64,000 bases of DNA from Tanytarsus gracilentus (taxonomy: Eukaryota > Arthropoda > Insecta > Diptera > Chironomidae). Positions 1 to 11,600 of the stretch are shown one piece after another (the first letter of the stretch is position 1; each line of letters opens with the position of its first letter). Where the stretch lies: the NCBI GenBank assembly GCA_038502055.1, contig JAXRKN010000043.1, positions 2,666,001-2,730,000 on the forward strand, in the 5' to 3' direction. Below the pieces are notes generated by a model, which was not told where the DNA came from, did no database searches, and was given only the letters and a program-made list of their open reading frames with translations. The translations under genes were made by a program, and so were the position numbers.

Positions 1-882
1 AGCTAGAGACTTCTAGTTTTCGCCAAATGGTAGGTCTATGAATTTAGATTCGGCCATTTTAGGAATTATGAGGGTCATGACCACAGGTCGTGCCATGGAC
101 AGCCCTAAATGTCATTTTTCATACAAATTTCCTGTTATATGGCTTCATGTATGTCGTTGAACTCGTATTTGCATCAGGAATCGAAAGGCATTGATGATAT
201 TTGAGGAATGTCTATCATTGCCATCCAAGAGTGCCACCAATGTCCATCACGGCCGTCCAAGGAATGCCACTAATGTCCATTTTTTAAAAGTATGGCTTCA
301 TGTACCTCGTTGAACTCGTAATTGCATCAGGAATTGATTAGCATTGATGATTTTGAAGAATGACCGTCACGGCCGGCCAGGAGTGTCCAAGGAATGCCTC
401 TAATGTCCATTTTTTAGAAGTATGGCTTCATGTACCTCATTGAACTCGTAATTGAAAATGGAACGCAATGGAAAATGGAACACAATGGAAAATGGAACAC
501 AATGGAAAATGGAACACAATGGAAAATGGAACACAATGGAAAATGAAACACAATGGAAAATGAAACACAATGGAAAATGGAACACAGTGGAAAATGAAAC
601 ACAATGGAAAATGAAACACAATGGAAAATGGAACACAATGGAAAATGGAACACAGTAGAAAATGAAACACAATGGAAATTGAAACACAGTCGAAACACAG
701 TGGGAAGCCATTTTGGGAAGCCATTTTGCGAAGCCATTTTTGAGAAGCCATTTTTGGGAAGCCATTTTGGGAAGCCATTTTAGGAAGCCAAAAGGGGAGG
801 CCAGAAGGGGAAGCCAATACTGATCTGTTACAAGTGGGTTACACGGCAACACCCACGTGTGGGTTTTGAAACATTTTTTTTT
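1..882 (-). repeat. Dispersed repeat with nested tandem arrays, copy A (cut by window edge)
   Basis: This copy begins outside the window. Positions 1-31 match, inverted, 58808-58838 of copy C, and 814-881 match 57585-57651 inverted, so both outer parts are shared. Between them, in order, lie diverged satellite monomers with a 'tatggcttcatg' landmark near 138, 290 and 421 (about 120-457), some 13 copies of a 17-bp unit (AATGGAAAATGGAACAC, 457-690), and a short array built on GAAGCCATTTT (691-812). No transposase frame is visible. Long open frames here are by-products of tandem repetition. It resembles a non-autonomous mobile element or satellite carrier; the class is unknown. Confidence 0.8.
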
Positions 883-3800
883 CTCTCTCTCACTTCTTTT
901 ATTCAAAGCCACAATAAATATCGTATATATATTTTAGTTATCTTCAATATTCTCCTCGAGTGAATTGTATTCTTCTTTTCTATACGGAGCGCGCATTTAA
1001 ACAGAGTAAATTTGAATATTTTTTTCCTCTTACTTCAAAACAAAACGAAAACGAGCGAGGAGAGAGAGAGAAAAGTAAGATATTTATCATGACTCTGACT
1101 TTGACTTGCTTGCTGTGCCTACCTATAGAGTTGAGCTTCTTGATTAAGAGTTCATTGCACAGTTCTTCATTTATTCGTTCCTTTTCATTTCGGGCGAGAG
1201 AGAAGGGCGTTTGCTGGTTAGTTGAGGTGTAGAATGATGAATTAGGAAGTTTATTAAGAAATTTTGTTCCGTTACATTTTCAACGTCACATCCAACTCGA
1301 ATGGCATTCGTTTTGCAATAAAAGGGAGCACTTTGAGTCTATCAGCGAGAGAGAGAGATTCGAGTCGAGGGCAAATGAAGAAATTTATTCTTATTTCCAT
1401 CGCGTATGAAATTTCATATTCCTCTCGAGGTTCGTTAAATTCATTTTACTCGCAACATAAAACAAAAGCGAAGAAGTTGAAAGAAATCTCAGACTCTTAA
1501 TCTAATTTCAATGGAAGGTGTTTCCTCTCAATGCCGTATTTATGCTCCTTTTTTTGCTGAATATAATCCTCAAATAAGTGCCTCAATATGAGCAGTGCGC
1601 GAGCCGAGTCAATGAGCTAAAGAATTAAGCATGCATATAAAGATGAAAAAAGGCAAAACCATCAGAACCAATAACAATAAAATTATATGACTTCATTTAA
1701 AGCCCGATCTCGTATTTAATGAATATAGCGCTATCGCCGATTTTCCTTCTTCTTCTCGCTCACACACACCCTGTGGTTGCTCGAGACCACTTGCTTTGGT
1801 TTTCTCAAATTATTTTCAGTTCAATTTAACAATTCGTTTTCGGACGATTTACATCGTGTCGGATTTGATTGTTGTTCCTTTTTTATTATAACATACATTC
1901 TCTATTATACACCATTTCCCTGGTCTAGAACTCTAGGGAGGGAAATGCGTGAGAAATTTTTAATTTTTTAGTGTTTTTGATTGAGTTTTGTTGAATTTGT
2001 TTTAAAATATTAAAATTTAAAAAATTGTTATTTCAATTGAATTAGGTTCGAATCCTAAATTAGTTTCAAATAAATTTTTTGTAAGAAATTTCAAAAAACT
2101 GAAAGTTACTTTCTTCATTTACTAAAAACCTCTCGCTGAGTTGTTACCGGAAAAAGCCTTGATTTTCTATTCTCTCTCTCTCTTCCTCTGTGCGTGTTCG
2201 GTTTTTATTTATAATTAAACAAACGATAAACCTTTCATTCGATCTTTCTAATTATCATGAAAATATCCATCTTCAACTAGACCCAAATGTTCTATTCGCT
2301 GCTACAATTTACGAGATGAGATGCGCATCGGAGAGAAAATAAACAAGTTCACTTCATATCGACAATAAAATTTTTGTTATTTTTTTTTCGGCAGCTTCTC
2401 AATTTCTTCTTTTTTTCACTCGACGAACAAAAAGACGTGCGAGTTAGTGAACAAGTTAGAAAACATTTTTATGTTCTCTCCAAATGGCGCGGCGTGGCGG
2501 AAAAGGTTTCGGAGTTAATTTTCCTCTTTTTCTCATCACTAGCTCGAGCACAAAAAATAATCAATTTCAAAGTTGTTAAACAATGAAATTCCGAATGTAG
2601 AGAAATGAAATTGGAGTTAAAATGAATGGAATTTTTTATTCATCATCAACTGTGCAAATGAAGATGAAACGGAAAATGATCTACATGTGGAAAAAAAATA
2701 GTTTGTGAAGGTTTTAATTACGGAATGGCTTGGGTTGGGCATTCGAATGGATTTTAAAGCAAAAAAATGAAAGAACCACTAACACCAGAGATAGAAATTA
2801 AATTTTAGGATTCGAACCTTCAACTAATTCATTATTTTTTCCTCTTTAAAACTTTTAATTTACTATTCTATAAATTTTCTCTCATAAATCACGAATTTCT
2901 TTCTGACAACACTTGCATCTTACTAAGTTATCCAAATATTTTTCGAAGTAAAATTTTCCTCAGACGTTTTTCCCCACAATTTAACTCCAACTACTTGCAA
3001 CTCGAGGATGAACAAAAACTTCCTCGAAAATGAATTTTTAAACTTTACTAAAATGCAATTATATTTACATCGTAAATGCCTCAAGCAGCATAACCCGCAA
3101 ATTTTCTTCGAGAGAGATAGAATTTAACATGCGTTTTATTGTGGTTTATGCAAAATTTTACTCTCGCATTTAATTTGATTTTGAGTTAAAAGCTCCATAA
3201 CGTGCAGAGAGTGCACTCGTGTTTATTTTATAAACAAAAGCTACAAAAAAAATTTATGCAAAATTTTCCGCTTGAACTTTTATCAGTGTTTAGACAATTT
3301 TAATTGAATGGAAAATTCTTGACGCGGAAAATGCTAAAATTGTATTTTTTAAGTGACCACACATGTCTGCCAGCCACAACTCGATAAATATACACAAACT
3401 AAAAACTGTTCTCTGTCTCTCGCTTCAAAATCAATCATTCGTCGTTCATTTGAAATGTGTTTATTGACTGCACACATTTTCTCCAACTATGTAAGCCATT
3501 GTTTGTATAAGAAAACGAGCAGTGACTATGAAATACTTCCTGTTGTAATCGTCTTTCATTTCCGCTACATTTTTCTCTCATGTGTTTAATTAAAGAAAAT
3601 TTTTCAGCGACACTCGATGAGAGGAACGGAAATAATTTATGCTAAATGTGCTTCGAGGAGGGAAAAACTAATTGAAACTAACACTATACTATGTTGGTGA
3701 TAACAGAAAAGAGTTGTTGGGAGATTTATGAGGAAAAATTCTCATGTAGCGAGAAAGAAAAGGGAGGCAATACACTCGCGCTTTGGGCGGTATCGATGGG

Positions 3801-4299
3801 CGCATTTTAGAGGGGTTTATTAAGCTGATTATTTTCTATGGGAATTATTTGAGAATATTTTACTTAAAAATGTATAATTAAAAGCGATTTCCAAATAAAT
3901 AATTCAATTTTAGAATATATAAAAATTTTATTTCCTCTCAAATTATTCAAAAATTAATTTTCCGTTAAAGTTAAAGCATGAAAGTTTCCCGCCCCTCCTG
4001 TGAAGCACTAAGCAAAAAAATCAATAAAGTAAATTGCATTAAATGTTCGGTGTACATCGAAAGCAGAGAGAAAAAGTCATTTGAAGTTTGCCGCAATGCT
4101 TGTGCAGCGATATGTAATAATAAAGCGTTTAAAATAGCCTCATGTACTTTCTTCATACGAAACATAAATCATGTTGCTGTGCTTGCAAAAAAATAATAAA
4201 GACCGAAAGTCATTTTATGAGCTAGAATTATTTATTATTTAATGTGTGTCATAGACGATTTATTTTATTTTATCATCTTGTCTTTATCTCAATTTTCAG
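883..4299. other. Region upstream of the visible ci exons; no complete gene recognised
   Basis: AT-rich sequence with many GA/CT-rich runs (for example near 1050-1080, 2170-2190 and 3110) that resemble insect GAGA-type promoter or regulatory DNA. Short open frames here have no recognisable protein similarity. The missing first coding exon of ci should lie here or beyond the left edge, because the first visible exon opens in mid-codon at 4300. I could not identify it. Two B-box-like 11-mers lie at 2045-2055 and 2808-2818. Confidence 0.5.
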
Positions 4300-7200
4300 G
4301 CCATTATTTACTGAAGTGCAGTTACTCAACTCATCATCGCGTAATGCCTTAGTGCCAGTAATGCCATTGTCACCCGAAAATAGTCAAACTAATCCACCTC
4401 ATCCCGCCGACATTCATCCCGCTTATCGGATTGGATATATGCAACTGCTGCATACACTTCACAATGCAACTAGCCCGCAATCTTCGCTGCATGGTAAGTC
4501 TGCAAGGAAATATGATGAGAAAATAAATTGAAAAAAGAAAATACCGTATTAAAGTTTTATTACGATCGGGGACTAAGAATGAGATTAGAAAAATAGGGAT
4601 GGTAAATTTTACCTTGAGCAATGAAATACCTTAAAATGTAAAAGTCATCACAGCTCGCAACTCAATTTCTCAATCCATCTAAATTAAATTCTCCTCTCGT
4701 CCTTCACAGGTCCAAGTTTCTCTTCGGAGAATCTATCACATGCAGCATCATTGGTTCCATATGCCACTGCCCTCAATAGTTTCTCGAACGACGTCAATAT
4801 GGAGCGTTTAAAGTCGAGTAATGGCACTGCAGATGCCCTTCAAAGCTTTAATAGAAAACGTGCACTTTCTTCGTCGCCATACCCCGACCTCTTGGATGTC
4901 AGCACCATGATTCGACATTCACCGAATTCCCTCTATGGATCGAAGACGAGTCACATGAGCGGTTCATTTGGACATTTAGCAGCAATGACAGCTTTAAATA
5001 ATACCACGGCGAGTGGTACAAACGGCTCAATTGGGTCACACATGTCGATATCATCATTGCCAACCTCACTGCAGCACTTCCTCATGAGCGGTGACATTCT
5101 ACCATCACTATCGGGCCACTATATCTCACCCAGTAACTCAATGTTCTCACTAGCACATCATCAAGCGATGATGCAAGTGCAAGTCGATGCCTCCATGCAG
5201 TCGCTAAAATCTGTAAGCAATAAATTTTTTCTTATATATTTGGCGACGATTGTTTTGTCGTTTTTAATACAATTTATTGAAGATATTAAATTGCAATCTC
5301 TTATTATGTTCTCAGGAATCACACGACACTGCCGCGGCAATTGCCCAGAAGCACAACAATTCATCGTCAACGAATAATTCGAAGAATGGAAATAAGAAAT
5401 CGGAGTCGATGACGGTGACATCAGCCGAAGCCGATAGTCCGTCTCAGATGCAGCACATGCGGAAAGTGAAAATTAAAAGTGAAACGCCGAGCGTGAATGG
5501 CGATGATATCATTCAAAATGCCAAATTGTCAACGACAAATCCGCACTTAAATAACCATCATCATCATCATAACCATCACATGAGCTCCAACAGCCATATG
5601 AGTGAACTACAGAACTCGTTCGGTCATCGAATGAAGGTCAATGGCCTGATGAGCAATAACAATAATCTGAATACTCACAAGAGCAACGGAAGCAATGCCA
5701 AAAATAGCCCAAACAATCTTAGATCGAGTAACAATAATAGCAGCACGAGCAGCGAGACGGTTCTAGCTGACACGACCGATGCGAAGGACGAGGGTGGTAA
5801 TTTTATTGAGACAAATTGTCATTGGAGAGGTTGCGGAATGGAATATCTTACGCAAGCGGAATTAGTGCGGCACATAAACACGGATCACATTCATGGCAAC
5901 AAAAAATCCTTTGTGTGTCGATGGGAAACGTGCTCGAGAGATGAGAAACCGTTTAAAGCACAGTACATGCTTGTCGTGCATATGCGACGTCACACAGGTT
6001 CGTAACTCTTTTTTTGCTCCCTTTCATCGCATGGTTTTTAATTAATTTCCTCTTTTTCCTGTAGGAGAAAAACCGCATTCATGCTCGGTAAGTTCCTTTT
6101 AATTAATTAACGCCAGTTGCAATGCAATTAAGGAATGGAAAATTGAAGTTTTTATTTTTTGTTTGGTGTCAACTCCTTGACAAACACTAGTGCATCCTTT
6201 GATTGCTTTATTGCAAAAAAGCTTTTTCAACAATCTTTTTATGATTAATTTTTCATTGCAGTTTGAAGGATGCCATAAAGCATATTCACGGCTGGAGAAT
6301 TTGAAAACACATTTGCGCTCGCATACTGGTGAAAAGCCCTATACATGTGAATTTCCCGGATGTAGTAAGGCATTCAGCAATGCTTCAGATCGAGCAAAGC
6401 ATCAAAATAGAACGCACAGTAATGAGGTACTTAAAATCTTCACAGTATTTTTTTTTCGTGAACGCTCCAATAACTTTACAATCGTATTAATTAAAATCTC
6501 TTGCATGCTTCTTTTCATCATCGCCGTACGGAAGAAACCTTATGTATGTAAAGCGCCGGGATGCACAAAGCGTTACACGGATCCATCAAGCTTAAGGAAA
6601 CATGTGAAGACTGTTCATGGAGCCGACTTTTATGCGAAACGCAAGCATAAGGGAACGGGCGATAGTGGAAGTGGCGAGGATGGAAACGGTATGAACAGCC
6701 CTGCCACAAATGAAGATAACTACAGCATAAAAACGACAAGTTTAATGAGTCCCAGCATAAAGTCCGAATCAGACATTAATTCACCTGGCTATCCGCAAAT
6801 GAATAGCCCTTCAGGGGTCTCACACATGAATTCCGACATGACTGATGACTATGACTATGCTCCCAACAATAACAACAACAACAATAATGGCAGCCATAAT
6901 GTTGTGAACATGAATAACGCAAATAGCACACAAATCGGCATCGTCTCATCAACAGTCGACTCCCAGTGGCCGTATGAGGAAGAAGAGGAGACAGCTGAGG
7001 TATGAAATGAGCGGCAATAAAAACTTCTTCACAGGTTTGATTGATGATTTTCCATTTCGTTTCACAGGTTTCTGAACTCCCGATGGTATTGAGGGCCATG
7101 ATTGATTTCGATCAAACGGGTGGCGGTGGTGTGTCGATGATGAATCCCGTCGAACATTTTAGCTCTCGCTTCCGATCTCGTCTTCATAATAAGGGTGGCA

Positions 7201-8612
7201 TGTCACTCTTACAACCACCCTCACCTAATCCCTCCGAATATATCAGCAGTTCATCGCCTCGCAGCACCTACGGCATTGGTGAATTAAATCGAAGAATTAC
7301 AGATCTCAAAGTTGATCAATCAGCGCTGAGTCCACCGCACAATTATATGCGCGACTCATCGCCGAAGCTCCTCGAACTCGGACAAAATTATCCACTTAAT
7401 AATCCAAGTCATTATCAGCCCACAACGCTTCAATATAATCAGCAGCAACAAATACGTCGTGATAGCAATAATTCTACCACAAGCAGCTCCTACTACAGCA
7501 TGAAATCGTGTGATGTGAGTCGTAGAAGCAGCAACCAATCTCATACGTCATCTGTCAGCACGATAAGACCGAGTAATGTGGCGGCCGCTGCCAACTTTCA
7601 GAATTACGATCCAAACTTTTTCTACGATCCCATTTCGGCGGGAAGTTCAAGACGGTCAAGTCAATTATCAACAGCTGACGGCGGAATTGCCAACAACAAT
7701 AATTACGGCCCACCATCATCGCAACTTTTATCATCACATTTGGCTCGCCTCCAACGACATTCAACAACGCCATCCACGAACGCTGTGCCGACAAGTTATC
7801 AGTACAATGCTGGCGCTGCATTCTATCAGCAACATCCGCATCCATACTCTTACAATCCTTACGCCAACCAAGGAAATGTCGGCGGTAGTCCAATGCAGCA
7901 GCATCAGCACCACATGTTCTACAATTATCCCATGCCAAGTAGTCAAAATTTTCATTCACCAGCCGCACACATGTACAATGATGTTAGATCTCAAATGCCG
8001 ACATCATCAACCGACCGCAGAATGAGTGAGCCCATAAGCAATGCATCGAGAAATGTACAAAACGATTTTCCACGTTCCATTCAACGACCCCGCTCAACGA
8101 CACCGACAAAGTCGTTGGAGATGCTATTAGAGCCAAAAAAGGAGCCGCAACGACAGCAGCAGCAAAAAGCCAAGCGTGAAAAATCCGATGAAAAGGGTTC
8201 ACCCTCAAAGCCACATCCAAACGAGACGGTTGTACTTGATGTGCTGAAAACAAATGAGAAAATTGAAAATTGTGATGAGCTCGTCATACCCGACGACATG
8301 GTACAATTCATTACGAGCCATGTAGGCGATGAAATTGTGAAGGGCGAGAGCACAAAGCCGAAAATTAAGTTAGACGAGCCAATGACATCATCCATCTCAA
8401 TTGAAAAAATTAAAGAGGAAGATTTACTTACACTTTTAGCCGAGGTCGATGGCGATGCGAAGTCGAACGATGATCAAGATGAAGTGAAAAACGATAATGA
8501 CGAGTCTTCCGTAAATCCGAGCTTAAATGACTTTAACAATAATGGTGATGACGATTGTAAAATTGAAAGTGATACAAGTAATGCTCATCAACAGATTACG
8601 TGTAAATCGTAG
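4300..8612 (+). CDS. ci: Cubitus interruptus / Gli-family zinc-finger transcription factor (first coding exon missing)
   Basis: Ci is the nuclear effector of Hedgehog signalling: full length it activates, proteolytically trimmed it represses. Exons: 4300-4493, 4710-5212, 5316-5997, 6065-6087, 6262-6426, 6535-6999, 7068-8612; all junction phases agree and give about 1,191 residues. Visible in order: N-terminal PLFTEVQLLNSSSRNA and HPAYR blocks, KRALSSSPYPD...MIRHSPNSL, a Sufu-binding-like SFGHL (4964-4978), five Gli-type C2H2 fingers (residues about 400-551, starting ETNCHWRGC), the ELPMVLRAM block, and PKA-type sites RRDS (7455), RRSS (7521) and RRSS (7650) followed by Ser/Thr runs, as in the PKA/CK1/GSK3 cluster that controls Ci processing. 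LVIPDDMVQFI (about 8280) corresponds to the LPDEMLQYL motif of fly Ci. Oddities: a 23-nt exon inside the finger domain, and a C-terminus only about 110 residues beyond that motif, shorter than fly Ci. The exon starting at 4300 opens in mid-codon, so the start codon lies upstream. Confidence 0.95.
6065..6087 (+). other. ci: 23-nt micro-exon of ci joining zinc fingers 2 and 3
   Basis: The exon is bounded by a TGTAG acceptor and a GTAAGT donor. With one base from the upstream exon it encodes GEKPHSCS, the conserved finger linker plus the first cysteine of finger 3, and the next exon at 6262 resumes with FEGCHKAYSR. Without it the reading frame breaks and finger 3 loses a zinc ligand, so it must be included for a full Gli domain. 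The upstream donor, GTTCGT at 5998, is weak. Confidence 0.9.
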
Positions 8613-11600
8613 TGTTAGAGAGAAATAAGATTAAACGGGGGATTGAACACTGACTCATTTTAAAATTATTAAATCGTTGGATTATAAATTTCAAGATTAG
8701 ATTTAAAATTAATCTCAAGTGTGCTTCAACCCCTCTTTTATTATTGCAAAATGTTGACAATCAGTTAAATATAAAAATAGCATTTAATTAATTCTGTGTT
8801 AAGGTTTTTATATGTGTATCTCTCTCGATTTCTTTTTACGATTATGACAACTATAAAAAAATCAATTGCAATTTTCATGTTCTTCCAATTTTAGAAATTA
8901 AGTCTCGTAAAAGAAACAGAGCTTATTTTGTAGGATTTAATTTTTTCTGTGAGAGCGAAAATAAAATTTTTAATATTAATTTTACAGTCCATAAAATTTT
9001 TGTATAGTTTTATAAATCACTTTGCATTTGATTTATTTACAGCACGTTTTTCAGCCGAGCGCCCGACAGGAAGAATAAACTGTCAAGTTGCACACATAAT
9101 GTCGTCTATAATATGGCAGGCATGGAAATGTGTAGGATTCAATCATAAATTATGTAGCGCAGCACTAAAGGGAATACGCAATTCACCCGAGATCACCTTT
9201 TTCCTCATCCGACAACAATTGCGGTGTGCCGGAGCGGTAGAAAAAGTCACTTAGTCGAGAGGGAGAGAGAGAAGTCATCATCACACGTTTAGAGGAAACA
9301 CGGCAGAAGATGGAAAAGACTCATAAATTTTGATAGGAATTGGAATTGGTGAAAGTCCTTTTGAAACTTTTTTTTACCGGGGTGGACAATTTTAGATAAA
9401 AACTTTTATTACAGAAGAAGTGGCGTTCATAAATTAAGTTACGCTTGAGGGTTTCGATTTTTTATTTTAAAAAAGTTAAAGCTCAAATAAAAGCTGTGTT
9501 GAAAGTTTCTAAAAAACTTTAGATTGATCCCGGAAAAAATTGTCACTCTTCTAAATTTTCCGTGTCGCCTGTCACTTGCCTAAAAAAATTCGTGTTTTGG
9601 GATTTCTCTGTGGAAAACATTTTCACATTTCATCGTCAAACTTTTTTTCCCTCACTTCAATCCTTTGATTTTTTCAACTCGTCATGAGTGCACTGCTTAC
9701 ATGTGACATTTTCAACTACCAATTAGACTCGATTTATGCTTGAAATAAAATAGAAAATAAATTGATGGTATGAAAATAAATTAATTGGATGTTTGACGAG
9801 TGTTTTGCTAATAAAATATTTGCCAATTCATTATTTTGTGTTGAAACTCTTGTTTACAAAGTTGGCAGAGGTATCAATTAAAGTGTGGGATGTGCTGAGT
9901 TGAATTTGTATGCGGAAAAATAAGAGATTTAGTGACTGATTTTGCAATTTTAATTGAAACTGTTGACTGATAATAATTTATGATTTAGAGAATTGTAAAA
10001 GGGTGAGGAACTCAGGTGGTAAAATTATTTTTTGTGAACATTTTATAAATATGAGGTTAAACTGCATCGTGTCCTCCACTCCAGTTATTAAAAATATTTC
10101 ACTCTATCTAAAAATTTAAAAATAACTTTTTTTCCACAAAAGCATGATTTGATAATAAAACCCATTCAAATATTTTTCGTTCTGATCTCCTGTGACTCGT
10201 TTGTAACAAAAAAATTTACAACATTCACCGGAAATGAAAAATTTTTGCGATCAGTCTCTCGTACCTGGTACCAAACTTTTTTCAACCCTTGTTTATTTTT
10301 GATCTATTTTATGAAGTAATAATTCACAACTTTCGATTGAGTTGTGGCAAGCTTTGAAAAGTTTTTCTTTAAATTTTTAGAAAAGTTCTCAGAAACTAAA
10401 AATCCTTAAAATTATTTTAAACTAGTTCATGATTAAAAACCTCAAAAACCAAAAGATTTCAACTCTCGGTTTAAAGTCAACATGATGAAAGGATAATCTG
10501 CATATGTACACATACCAAAAATTTTCCATATCACTCCTGAACATCAAAACACACACAACGAGTGAATAATGCAGTCAAGCTTTTTTTTCATACACCCGAC
10601 TGAGAATTTTTGCAAAAATATTTCACGCTGCTGCATCATGCCACATAACTTCGCAATTTATTCAATAAAAAGCACCTCGTAAGCCCTCCACCACCATTAA
10701 CACGTTTTGTTCCATATTTTTTTGTTTAAATATTTTCATTTTCTCCATATTGGAATGTTTGTTTTCCGTGCATCCATAAATTCATCGCGTCCCCTTTATG
10801 AAGGCGCGATAATTTTCAATGAATATAAAACAAGGAAACGATTTTTTCTCATTCAAATTTTAATGCTTTTACGAAGTAAAATGAGATCAAAGAAATTTCA
10901 GTCACATTAGAGCAAAGTGAGTTCTCGCTTGAAAAAGAAACGAGAGCAGAAAAAAGTTCATGAATATTGCAAGGCTGAATATTGCATTCAATTCAATTCG
11001 CATACAATGTTAAAGAGGATTTTCTTTTGTGGGATCGTTTCGGTAGTTAGGCGAACACGTGAGGATAATTTCAATCTCAGAAGGCTGAAAAGATGATTTT
11101 CAAGTTTGAGGAGCTTAAAAGCTTAAAAATCTTTAACATTAAATTTAATTTTTAAAATATTTGTATCTCGCTCTCTCTTTAACTTTTTTCTATCGCACTT
11201 CGCAAACTCCCAAAATAGTTGATATCGCTACAACATCGAGCAGGCAGCAGCATCCAAATATATAACCGGTAGTATATATTCATGTATAATAAAGTGAAAA
11301 GGCTCTGATCAAAAATTCATGACATCATTTTTACCGACTGAGTCAATGTGAAGTGAGCGAGCGAGAGAGATAAAATGAAAAGAGAGTGGCAGTGGCATGT
11401 ATTTGGTTGCATATAAATATGCTTTCTATATATTTTTGCAATGTTGTTGTTTCTCCACTTCCATTCCGCTCTCTCTCGCACGACTATTCTGTAGGGGATG
11501 ATGATGATGGTGATTGAGAAACGTGTTGTTGGATATGCGAGAACATACGGAAGTCATTCGCACTTCCAGTTGAACTCAAAACGCGCAAACTCGGAAACAT

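Noticed and set aside
400..912. Minus-strand open frames of up to 170 residues rich in F, H, C and V
   Set aside because: They are translations of the 17-bp array in repeat copy A; a tandem repeat without stops stays open in several frames. There is no family similarity.
2000..2070. Possible tRNA gene around GGTTCGAATCC at 2045
   Set aside because: No A-box, acceptor stem or anticodon arm could be fitted upstream; the same holds for the other four copies.
7555..8395. Minus-strand open frames opposite ci exon 7
   Set aside because: Shadows of the long conserved ci exon; only the plus strand shows Gli-family motifs.
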